Shown here one piece after another: positions 8,611-15,713 of a DNA stretch of 64,000 bases. Each line of letters opens with the position of its first letter. The stretch's first letter is position 1. The notes under the pieces were generated by a model, which saw only the letters and a list, made by a program, of their open reading frames with translations, did not search any database and was not told where the DNA came from. The stretch is from Actinomadura xylanilytica. Its GTDB lineage: Bacteria > Actinomycetota > Actinomycetes > Streptosporangiales > Streptosporangiaceae. The stretch spans positions 372,001 through 436,000 of the forward strand of contig NZ_JASNWE010000005.1 of the NCBI RefSeq assembly GCF_030283145.1. Reading direction: 5' to 3'. The translations under genes were made by a program, and so were the position numbers.

Positions 8611-10077
8611 TCACCGGCCGCTGACGGCCGACACGGTGAAGTCGCCGACGCGCAGCGGCGGCATGGCCGCCCGGGTGAGCCCGTCGTCCCATTCGCGGGG
8701 GAGGGCGCGTTCGGTGCGTCCGGTCTCGACGGTCCGCTGGAGCACTCCGAGCGGGCTCTCGTTGAACCTGAAGTCGCGCGTCGCCCCGACGATCTCGCCG
8801 TTCTCCACCAGGTACACGCCGTCCCGGGTGAGGCCGGTGAGCGTCAGCGACCGCGGGTCGACCTCTCGGAGGTACCACAGGGACGTCAGCAGCAGCCCGC
8901 GTTCGGTGCCGGCCACCATCTCGGCGAGGGTGCGCCCGCCCGGCCCGCCGTCCAGCCGCAGGTTGTCGACCCGGGGCGTGGCGGGCAGGCCGGTCAGGCG
9001 GGCGGTGTGCCGGGTCTGCACCAGGGCGGTCAGGACCCCGTCGGCGATCCAGTTCGTCGGGTGCAGCGGCAGGCCGTTGTCGAAGACCGAGGACGTGTCG
9101 CCGGAGGACCGGGCGATGACGAACGGCGCGCACTCCAGCCCGGCGGCGCCGGGGTCGCTGCTCAGCGTCAGGCCGGCCGGGGCGACCCGCGCGCCGATCC
9201 GCAGGCCGCCGCCGTGAGCGTCGCCATCGCCGCTGAAGGGCGACCGTCCGTCGAGCGCGTCCTTGGCGCCCGCCGCGTCGTAGAGGTGCTGCATCAGGTC
9301 GGCGACGCACGAGGGCGAGAGCAGCACCTCGTAGCGGCCGGGCCGCAGGTCGGCGCGGCGGCGGGCCCAGCCGAGCCGCGTCCGCAGCCGCAGGTCCATC
9401 GCCGCGAGGTCGGCGCGCGGAGGCTCGTCCGGAGCGCGGTCGCTCAGGCTCATGCCCGTCCAGGACGTCGCGTCGCCGTCTTCGGCCCGTGCGGTCAGAT
9501 CGACCAGGCCGGTCGGCTGGACATGGCACAGCCGCAACCCGGAGGTGGTAGCCAGGTAGCTGGAGAGGAGCCCGTGCTCGGCGTACCCGTAGAGAAGGCG
9601 GCCCTCCGCCCGCGCCTGCCCGATCGCCGTCCGCAGGCCGTCGGCCAGGATGCCGAGGCCCTCGGCCGGTGGCGTGGCCGGAGGCGCCGACCAGTCCTGC
9701 GAGCCCTGCCCGCCGCCGGCCGGCGGCAGCGGGCAGGCGTCCTCGGCGGGGCCGCCCTGACGCGCCGCGTACTCGGCGGCGCGGACCAGGCCGGTCAGCA
9801 CATCGCCGTCCGCCCCGCCGGTGCCGTTGGGCCCGTCCACACCGTGCCGGGTCACCACCCCCGTGGCCGTGCCACCACGCCCGTCCGCCAGCGCGATGAC
9901 GGTCACCCGGTGGTCGCGGACGTGTCCTGCGGCGGTCACGGTGTTGCCGGCCCAGCGCAGGTGCGAGCCGTCCGACTCGTCGACGATCACGGCGCACCCG
10001 TCGGCCCGGCTCGCCGCCAGCGCCCGCTCCGCGATCTCCTGGGGCGTGCCCGCCCGCACCGCGCGCCCGCCGCTCAC
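8611..10077 (-). CDS. TldE/PmbA-family protein, partner of TldD
   Basis: This 488-aa protein of the TldE (PmbA) family has a GTG start overlapping the stop of the tldD-like gene (GTGA), so the two subunits are coupled as in known TldD/TldE pairs. C-terminal family features include DTSSVFDNGLPLHPTNWI, RVDNLRLDGGPGGRTL and LTGLTRDGVYLVENGEIVG. TldE lacks the zinc-binding HExxxH, and none is present here. It forms a heterodimer in which TldD supplies the metal and TldE shapes the substrate channel; known substrates are unfolded peptides, as in microcin B17 maturation. The N-terminal half has an extra Pro/Gly-rich linker (residues about 125-150). The association with an enediyne cluster is not standard. 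Confidence 0.85.
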   Translation of the reverse strand: MSGGRAVRAGTPQEIAERALAASRADGCAVIVDESDGSHLRWAGNTVTAAGHVRDHRVTVIALADGRGGTATGVVTRHGVDGPNGTGGADGDVLTGLVRAAEYAARQGGPAEDACPLPPAGGGQGSQDWSAPPATPPAEGLGILADGLRTAIGQARAEGRLLYGYAEHGLLSSYLATTSGLRLCHVQPTGLVDLTARAEDGDATSWTGMSLSDRAPDEPPRADLAAMDLRLRTRLGWARRRADLRPGRYEVLLSPSCVADLMQHLYDAAGAKDALDGRSPFSGDGDAHGGGLRIGARVAPAGLTLSSDPGAAGLECAPFVIARSSGDTSSVFDNGLPLHPTNWIADGVLTALVQTRHTARLTGLPATPRVDNLRLDGGPGGRTLAEMVAGTERGLLLTSLWYLREVDPRSLTLTGLTRDGVYLVENGEIVGATRDFRFNESPLGVLQRTVETGRTERALPREWDDGLTRAAMPPLRVGDFTVSAVSGR

Positions 10078-11579
10078 AGCGCGGCCTCCTGCGAGGCGTT
10101 GAGGACGCGGACGTCGCGGAACAGGGCGGCGGGGGAGCCGTGGCTGGCCGCCGCCGCCTGCACCGGCTGCCCTTTGCCGCACAGGTCCGCGCCGAACTCC
10201 CGGTAGTCGGCCGGGCCGCCGAGCGCGTACAGCGACGCCCAGAAGTCGGTGCTGTCGCCCTGGTAGGCGACGTCGCGGATCTGGCCGGTCAGCCGCCCGT
10301 GCCTGATCCGGTGGCAGCGCTGCGCGGTGAACTGGAAGTTCTGGCGCCGGGTGTCGATCGACCAGCTTCCCGATCCGACGACGTAGATGCCCGCGGAGAC
10401 GCCGCTGATCAGATCCGCCGTGGACGGGCCGCCGGGCGCGGGCCGCAGGGAGACGTTGGGCATCCGCTGGAGCGGCTCGCGCGACCCCGACTCGGCGAAC
10501 GCGCAGCCGGTGGAGCGTTCGGCCCCGACGATCCGCGCGTTCCGCCGGTCGGTCTGGAACCCCGTCAGCACACCACCGGTCACCAGGTCCCAGGACTGCG
10601 CCGCGACGCCCTCGTCGTCGAACCCGACCGTGGCCAGGCCGTGCTCGGCGATGCGGTCGGCGGTGACGTTCATCAGCCCGGACCCGTACCGCAGCGAGCC
10701 GAGCCGGTCCGGTGCGGCGAACGTGGTGCCCGCGTAGCCCAGCTCGTGCCCGAGGGCGCGGTCGAGCTCGGTCGCGTGGCCCACGGTCTCGTGGATGGTC
10801 AGCCACAGGTTCGACGGATCGATCACCAGGTCGTGGCGGCCCGGCTCGGCCGCCGCGGCGCGCAGCTTCGCGCCGAGGTGCGCGGGCATCCCGGCGACCT
10901 CGTCGTCCCAGTCCCATCCCTCGCCCGTGAGGTACTCCAAGCCGCGGGCCGTCGGCGGCCCCAGGGTGCGGAGGGTCTCGGCCCGCCCGGTCCGCGGGTC
11001 CACCCCCAGCGCCAGTAGCTGCGGATGGATCCGGACGCGCTGCTGGACGGCCGTCGTGCCGGCGAGGTCGGCGTAGAAGGTGTTCTCCTGGGTGACCTTG
11101 ACCTTCGCGTGCACGTGGACGACGTCGGGCGCGGCCATGAGCCGCCGGCTCCACTCGGCCAGCGGCGCCGCCCACTCCGACTGGGGAAGGTCGAAGGGGT
11201 TGATCCGATGGCTGGACGACCACGCGGCCCCGGGGTAGACCGGCTCGTCCGCGGGCTCTCCGAGGTCGCCGCCGAGGGCGGCGCAGGCGCGGGCGACCGC
11301 CACCGCGCGCTCGGTGACCTGCGCGGCGGCCTCGGGGGTCGGCTCGGTGGTGGCCGCGAACCCGCGGGTCCCGCCGCACACCACGGACACGGCGAGGCCG
11401 GTGTGCGTGGTGTCGTGGCTCCCGGCCGTGACGCCGTCCCGCAGGAGCGCACCGCCCGCGCGGACCCGTCCCACGCGGACGGAGGCGTGCTTGGCGCCCA
11501 GCCGGGCGGCCCGGTCGAGCGCGGCGTCGGCGATCGCGTGCAGCGGCAGACTCTCGAACGCCGCGTCCAGCTCCGTCAT
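10074..11579 (-). CDS. TldD-family zinc metalloprotease
   Basis: The product is 501 aa. The TldD zinc motif HETVGH is at residues 263-268, supplying His263, Glu264 and His268. The C-terminal block contains GSGSWSID, RCHRIRHGRLTG and a Cys-bearing FGADLCGKGQPVQ where the third metal ligand normally lies. TldD with TldE makes a protease that degrades unstructured peptides through a narrow channel. The pair is 98 bp upstream of the aminotransferase operon on the same strand, with its own AT-rich promoter region at 11580-11721. A housekeeping role is possible. However, cytoplasmic TldD/E genes do not usually sit inside an antibiotic cluster, so a role in processing a peptidyl intermediate is worth considering. 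Confidence 0.87.
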   Translation of the reverse strand: MTELDAAFESLPLHAIADAALDRAARLGAKHASVRVGRVRAGGALLRDGVTAGSHDTTHTGLAVSVVCGGTRGFAATTEPTPEAAAQVTERAVAVARACAALGGDLGEPADEPVYPGAAWSSSHRINPFDLPQSEWAAPLAEWSRRLMAAPDVVHVHAKVKVTQENTFYADLAGTTAVQQRVRIHPQLLALGVDPRTGRAETLRTLGPPTARGLEYLTGEGWDWDDEVAGMPAHLGAKLRAAAAEPGRHDLVIDPSNLWLTIHETVGHATELDRALGHELGYAGTTFAAPDRLGSLRYGSGLMNVTADRIAEHGLATVGFDDEGVAAQSWDLVTGGVLTGFQTDRRNARIVGAERSTGCAFAESGSREPLQRMPNVSLRPAPGGPSTADLISGVSAGIYVVGSGSWSIDTRRQNFQFTAQRCHRIRHGRLTGQIRDVAYQGDSTDFWASLYALGGPADYREFGADLCGKGQPVQAAAASHGSPAALFRDVRVLNASQEAAL

Positions 11580-11683
11580 CGGCCACCTCCGGTGGCGGCG
11601 GCGCCGGGGGGACGGCCGCCGGACTGTGTTCGGACCGTACAGACCAGAACTATATTTATCTCAAGCCAGTGCGGCCAGTAGTG

Positions 11684-11713
11684 TTGACAGCCCTCCGGCG
11701 CCGCGGATAGTCA
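11684..11713 (+). promoter_or_regulatory. Candidate promoter giving a leaderless SRPBCC transcript
   Basis: A perfect TTGACA (11684-11689) and TAGTCA (11708-11713) are separated by 18 bp. The ATG at 11722 begins eight bases after the -10 box, so transcription would start at or next to the start codon. The earlier in-frame ATG at 11713 would lie inside the -10 box, which argues for 11722 as the real start. The divergent tldD promoter shares this gap, where an AT-rich stretch (TATAGT on the minus strand near 11650) stands out. Confidence 0.45.
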
Positions 11714-11721
11714 TGGAGCCC

Positions 11722-12171
11722 ATGGTGAACCCGTTGACGGTGCCCGGACTCTCGTCCCGGCCATGGCGCGTGCAGGTGGAACGGTCGATGAGGGCGACGC
11801 CGCAGGCCCTCTACACCGAATGGACAGAACGATTCGACCAGTGGTTCGCGGCCCCCGGAACACTCTCGATGACCGCCGCCGTGAACGCCCCGTTCTTCTT
11901 CCAGGTCGAAGCGGACGGCGAGCTCCACTCCCACTACGGTCGTTTTCTCAAGCTGGACCCCGCCCGGCTCATCGAGCTGACCTGGATCACCGGGGCCGGC
12001 GGCACCGATGGCGCCGAGACGGTCGTCACGATCGACCTCACCCCGGCCGGGAGCGGGTCCGCGCTGCGCCTGACGCACGCCGGATTCTCCGACCAGGCCG
12101 CGCGCGACCGGCACGACGAGGCATGGCCGCAGGTACTGGCCAACCTCGACGAGCACACCGCGGCGGGCTGA
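11722..12171 (+). CDS. SRPBCC / AHSA1-like small protein
   Basis: This 149-aa protein has the Bet v1-like SRPBCC pattern. It begins with a charged strand (WRVQVERSMRATPQALYTEW), then a FDQWFAAPGTLSM segment, and ends with the long C-terminal helix (DRHDEAWPQVLANLDEH). A FFFQVEADGELHSHYGRFL strand pair and the LRLTHAGF strand match AHSA1/START-like proteins. Such folds bind hydrophobic small molecules; in antibiotic clusters they serve as cyclases, binding proteins or self-protection proteins. The start at 11722 is preferred because of the promoter position. It precedes a HxlR regulator gene on the same strand. Its function in the enediyne cluster is unknown. Confidence 0.7.
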   Translation: MVNPLTVPGLSSRPWRVQVERSMRATPQALYTEWTERFDQWFAAPGTLSMTAAVNAPFFFQVEADGELHSHYGRFLKLDPARLIELTWITGAGGTDGAETVVTIDLTPAGSGSALRLTHAGFSDQAARDRHDEAWPQVLANLDEHTAAG

Positions 12172-12262
12172 CCCGCAGCACGGCGGAGGGCGGGCGGTGC
12201 CCGCCTTCTCGCGCCGTGTCCAGGAGTGACCGCGGTGCCCCAGTTGCCTCCCGTTCGGAATA

Positions 12263-12275
12263 CACTTGTCAAGTG
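12263..12275. promoter_or_regulatory. Palindromic operator in the HxlR promoter
   Basis: CACTTG-T-CAAGTG is a perfect 6-bp-arm inverted repeat overlapping a TACACT -10-like box, 18 bp before the HxlR-type regulator start at 12294. HxlR-family proteins are dimeric winged-helix regulators that commonly bind such sites in their own promoters. The half-site GTCAAGT recurs in the dyad upstream of the enediyne cassette at 15631-15653. Confidence 0.55.
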
Positions 12276-12293
12276 AACACGGGAGGTTCGGTC

Positions 12294-12953
12294 GTGGCCA
12301 AGCAACAGCGTCGCAATTACGGCCAGTACTGCGGTCTCGCCAGCGCGCTCGACGTCATCGGCGAGCGCTGGACGCTGCTGATCATTCGCGAGCTGCTCAC
12401 CGGCCCGTGCCGCTACAACGAACTCCAGGCCAACCTGCCCGGCATTGGCACCAACCTCCTGGCCGACCGGCTCCGGTTCCTGGTGGAGACCGGGCTCATC
12501 CGGCAGCGCCTGATGAGCCCGGAGTCGAAGATCAAAATGTACGAGCTGACCGAGCAGGGCGAGGGGCTGCGCGAGGCGGTCCTCTCCGTGGCGCGCTGGG
12601 GCCTCGGCCTGCTCCAGGCACCGGCCGCCGAGGACGTCGTCCGGCCCCGGTGGGCGGTGCTCGCGGTCGAGGCGATGGTCGACCTCGGCGCCGTGGTGCA
12701 GGACGAGCAGTACGAGTTCCGGATCGACGACGAGGTGTTCCACATCGCGATCGAGGGCGGCCGGGTCGCGGTGCGGCACGGCAAGCCCGACTTCGACCCC
12801 GCGCTGCTGGTCACGACCGACGCGGTGACCTTCGTCGAGATCGGGGCCGGCCGGCTCAACCCCCTCGAGGCCACGCTCACCCGGCGGCTGGTCATGGAGG
12901 GCGACGACGACGCGGTGCTGCGCTGCTCGCGCCTGCTCGGCCTGGTCCGCTGA
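12294..12953 (+). CDS. HxlR-family transcriptional regulator with SCP2-like C-terminus
   Basis: The product is 219 aa. The N-terminal winged helix has the HxlR signature CGLASALDVIGERWTLLIIR, followed by ELLTGPCRYNELQANLPGI and a YELTEQGEGL wing. After about residue 100 an extra ~115-residue alpha/beta domain follows (FRIDDEVFHIAIEGGRVAV; LVTTDAVTFVEIGAG). It resembles the sterol-carrier/SCP2-like effector domain found in some actinobacterial HxlR proteins. The GTG at 12294 is chosen because GGGAGG lies seven bases upstream; a GTG at 12273 falls within the palindromic operator. It probably represses itself and is a candidate cluster-situated regulator of the enediyne genes. Confidence 0.85.
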   Translation: MAKQQRRNYGQYCGLASALDVIGERWTLLIIRELLTGPCRYNELQANLPGIGTNLLADRLRFLVETGLIRQRLMSPESKIKMYELTEQGEGLREAVLSVARWGLGLLQAPAAEDVVRPRWAVLAVEAMVDLGAVVQDEQYEFRIDDEVFHIAIEGGRVAVRHGKPDFDPALLVTTDAVTFVEIGAGRLNPLEATLTRRLVMEGDDDAVLRCSRLLGLVR

Positions 12954-13187
12954 ACCGTCCGGGGGCCCTGACCGCCCCCTTGACTCCGGGTTTCCCCGGT
13001 GCTCTACTCCCAATCGGACAGCGCGGACGGCACCCCGTTCGAAGCCGTCCTCCGGTACCCGGCCCGGCGCCCCGGCGGGCGGATCGCGCGCGCCGTCACG
13101 GCCCGGCCGGCCACGTTCGACCGGTGGGCGGCCCGGTGGAGGCCATCGCGCGCACCGCCACCGCTCGAAGGGACGGGCAGGGACATC

Positions 13188-14000
13188 GTGGGCCTGCATC
13201 AGCCAAGTCGCCGGACGACTCGCCAGGACCGCGCCAACCTCAGCGCGGGCTCGCTCGGCTCCTTCGGATTCGCCGTGGAGGCCGCCATCGGGCGGCGGCC
13301 CATGCGCTACCTGATCGGCCGCCGGTTCACCGGTGACACCGCTCTCACCTGCCTGTTCGTGACCCAGCCCGAGACCCTGGCGGGCACTCACGTGCGCATC
13401 AGCGAGGACCGGAGACGGGGCGCCTGCGAGGTGCAGACCTACGTGCCGACGATGAGGTGCTCGCTGCGCCTGGCCGAGCGCTACCTGTTCGGCTGCCTGC
13501 CGCTCACCGAGGTCGGCTACCTCGACCTCATGGCCTGGCGCTATCCGGGCCTCGGGAGCACCCCCGAGGACCGCGACTCCGACCTGTCCTGGAGCGGCTG
13601 GCCGGGGGCCGAGGCGTACTGCTTCCTCGGACCGGCCTCCACGCCGGGGCTGACCGTCACCGAGGCGGTCGATCCGGCGAGCGGCATCGTCGTCGCCCGC
13701 GCCGTCGACCGGCGCCGGGAGCCCGAGCGGCGCTGGGAGGTGGTGGAGCTCGGCGATCCGAGCGTGACGGGCCTGCCGAGGCTCATCCGGGCCGGACGTC
13801 CCGGCAGGGGGTCTCCCGACGCAGGGTGTGCCCGCGCGGGGGTCTCCGGCGGGGAGCGTCCCGGCGCGGAGCGGTGGACCGACTTCCGCCGGGTCGGCGA
13901 GCCGGCGGCCGTCCCCGCGGCCGACTTCGACGGCGGGCCGCAGCGGCTGCGGGAGGCGCTCGAGCACCGGTTCCCCGCCAGGCCCGACGGGCCCGCGTGA
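13188..14000 (+). CDS. LolA-like (outer-membrane-lipoprotein-sorting fold) protein, tentative
   Basis: The 270-aa product looks like the beta-rich proteins annotated in actinomycetes as outer membrane lipoprotein-sorting protein. Features include a strand-rich core (RYLIGRRFTGDTALTCLF), an intermediate GYLDLMAWRYPGL and a C-terminal RWTDFRRVGEPAAVP followed by LREALEHRF. No signal peptide is obvious with this start. The GTG at 13188 has AGGGA about five bases upstream; the frame stays open to 12999 with plausible codon use, so a start 63 codons earlier cannot be excluded. The next gene (ABC1 kinase) begins one base after the stop, indicating coupling. Family assignment is weak and the role is unknown. 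Confidence 0.55.
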   Translation: MGLHQPSRRTTRQDRANLSAGSLGSFGFAVEAAIGRRPMRYLIGRRFTGDTALTCLFVTQPETLAGTHVRISEDRRRGACEVQTYVPTMRCSLRLAERYLFGCLPLTEVGYLDLMAWRYPGLGSTPEDRDSDLSWSGWPGAEAYCFLGPASTPGLTVTEAVDPASGIVVARAVDRRREPERRWEVVELGDPSVTGLPRLIRAGRPGRGSPDAGCARAGVSGGERPGAERWTDFRRVGEPAAVPAADFDGGPQRLREALEHRFPARPDGPA

Positions 14001-14001
14001 C

Positions 14002-15324
14002 GTGGCCGCCAAGACGCGCCGGCGCATCCTGGCCGGGCGGGTCGCCGCGATCGCCGCGATCGGCGGCCCCGCGCTGACGCGGATGGTCTGGATCGCGGCG
14101 ACCTCGTCCGGCGAGGTCCGCACCCACCGCCTCGCGGCCGAGACCGCCCGGCTGCTCGAACGGCTCGGCGGGGCGTTCATCAAGGCGGGGCAGCTGCTCG
14201 CCACCCGCGTCGACCTGGTCGGCGAGCCGGTCGCCGCCGCGCTCGGCCGGCTGCACGACGACGTCGCCCCGCCCACCGGGCCCGCCGCGCTGCGGGCGGT
14301 GCGGGCCGGGCTCGGCCCGCTGCCGGACGGGTTCGCCGCCGCGTTCACCCGGCCGCCGGTGGCCGGCGGGTCGATCGCGGTGGTGTACCGCGCGGAGTAC
14401 CGCGGCCGGGCGGTCGCGGTGAAGGTCCGCCGTCCCGGCGTCGGCGACACCATCGCGGGTGACATCGCGATCCTGCGCCGGCTGGCGCGCGCCGCGTCCG
14501 GCCTCCCCGCGCTCCGCCGGGTGCCGGTCGGCGAGATCACCGGGCAGCTCGGCGACCTGCTGGTCCGGCAGCTCGACTTCCGGGCCGAGGCGGAGTGCCT
14601 GCGGCGCCTGCACGACGTCTTCGCCGACACCCCCGGCGTGGTCGTCCCGGACATCGTCCCCGAGCTGTGCGGGGACGGCGTCATCACGATGGAGTTCGTC
14701 GAGGGCCTGGATCGGGCCCGCGCCGGCGCGCTGCCGCCGGAGTACCGCCGGGCGCAGACCACCGAGCTGACCCGGGCCGTCTACCGGATGCTGTTCGTCG
14801 AGGGCCTCGTCCATGTCGACCTGCACCAGGGCAACGTCTACTTCATGCCGGACGGGAGGGTCGTGCTGCTGGACGCCGGCCTCGTCTTCCAGATGAGCGG
14901 GCAGGCCCGCCGCAAGTTCACCGAGTTCTTCGGCGGCATGGTCAGAGGGGACGGCGAGGCGTGCGCCGGCGTCCTGCTGTCGACCGTGCGGGGCCCCGCA
15001 CGGGACGCCGACGTCGCGGCGTTCCGCGAGCGGGTCGCCGAGCTTGTCGTCCGGAACGCGGGCCTGACCGCCGGGAGCTTCAGCCTCTCGGCGTTCTGCG
15101 TCGAGCTGTTCGACCTCCAGCGCAGGCACCGCCTCCTCGCCGAACCGGAGTTCGCCTTCCCGATGCTCTGCCTGCTCACCCTGGAGGGCACGGTCCGCAG
15201 GAATCACCCGTCGATGGACTTCCAGCTAGAGGCCGCCCCGTACGCGATGCAGGGCCTGCTCGCCATGGACGGCGATCCCGACCACGAGGATCCCGACCAT
15301 GAGGACGCGCCCGCATTCTTCTGA
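14002..15324 (+). CDS. ABC1/UbiB (ADCK) atypical kinase-like protein, divergent motifs
   Basis: The product is 440 aa. It has the ABC1 KxGQ motif at residues 61-64 (FIKAGQLLATR) and VAVKV with Lys141. A HVDLHQGNVYF catalytic-loop equivalent begins near residue 271, and LLDAGLVF stands at the metal-binding position. Compared with typical members, including the second ABC1 gene at 46837, three motifs are altered. The alanine-rich loop is GGSIAVVYRA instead of AAASIGQVHRA, HPGN is HQGN and DFG is DAG. ABC1 proteins are ATP-binding factors acting on lipid-soluble molecules such as quinones. Gene order places it directly before the enediyne cassette, from which it is separated by a 389-bp leader. 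Confidence 0.85.
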   Translation: MAAKTRRRILAGRVAAIAAIGGPALTRMVWIAATSSGEVRTHRLAAETARLLERLGGAFIKAGQLLATRVDLVGEPVAAALGRLHDDVAPPTGPAALRAVRAGLGPLPDGFAAAFTRPPVAGGSIAVVYRAEYRGRAVAVKVRRPGVGDTIAGDIAILRRLARAASGLPALRRVPVGEITGQLGDLLVRQLDFRAEAECLRRLHDVFADTPGVVVPDIVPELCGDGVITMEFVEGLDRARAGALPPEYRRAQTTELTRAVYRMLFVEGLVHVDLHQGNVYFMPDGRVVLLDAGLVFQMSGQARRKFTEFFGGMVRGDGEACAGVLLSTVRGPARDADVAAFRERVAELVVRNAGLTAGSFSLSAFCVELFDLQRRHRLLAEPEFAFPMLCLLTLEGTVRRNHPSMDFQLEAAPYAMQGLLAMDGDPDHEDPDHEDAPAFF

Positions 15325-15630
15325 GGGGCGTTCCCTCCAGGTAAGTTCTCCCTCTCGGTCGAGTGACCATATCCGGCGAAATGAATAGAGTTCGTGGGAG
15401 AGAAATGCGACCCACGGACCGCATCCAAGATCTCCCATCGTGATTGTTTTGTAATAATTTGTCCGATAAAAACCGATGAGCGCTCGAATTGATAGATCGT
15501 CGACGCCCTCGGCCGGATGGTCGCGCCCTGACCTGGGATGATGTCGATCGTGAAAGAGTTTCGAATTTCTCTGGCGGCGGAGCATAACACGCTGAAAAGT
15601 CGACCAAAAGTGAGCTGTCCGGATCTGGTC

Positions 15631-15653
15631 AGTCAAGTCAGACGGTCTTGACT
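15631..15653. promoter_or_regulatory. Inverted repeat AGTCAAG-N9-CTTGACT upstream of UnbL
   Basis: Two perfect 7-bp arms are separated by nine bases. The right arm contains TTGACT, a plausible -35 box, so a protein bound here could block or activate the cassette promoter. The left arm contains GTCAAGT, shared with the operator in front of the HxlR gene. Confidence 0.5.
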
Positions 15654-15676
15654 ATTCGCTTTAATATTAACTAGTT

Positions 15677-15693
15677 GTTGGATTTGGTCCAAC
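15677..15693. promoter_or_regulatory. Inverted repeat GTTGGA-N5-TCCAAC before UnbL
   Basis: Perfect 6-bp arms around TTTGG, nine bases before the GGAGG ribosome site of UnbL. It could be an operator or a small RNA hairpin in the leader. Confidence 0.35.
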
Positions 15694-15713
15694 TTCCCGG
15701 CGGAGGTCGATAA

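Larger units (their letters stand above)
15325..15713. promoter_or_regulatory. AT-rich 389-bp leader of the enediyne cassette
   Basis: This gap is visibly AT-richer (about half A/T) than its surroundings and carries no convincing gene on either strand. It holds a weak TTGTTT-17 bp-TAAAAA promoter candidate at 15444-15472 and an AT-rich tract TTTAATATTAACTAGTT at 15660-15676. A strong GGAGG ribosome site lies seven bases before the UnbL GTG. Two inverted repeats near the 3' end are listed separately. The composition suits control by a nucleoid-associated silencer such as Lsr2; this is inference. Confidence 0.6.

Noticed and set aside
15176..15636. Three overlapping minus-strand frames of 128-143 codons in the AT-rich leader
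   Set aside because: No homology, overlap each other in different frames, no ribosome sites and mixed codon bias; the stretch behaves like a control region.
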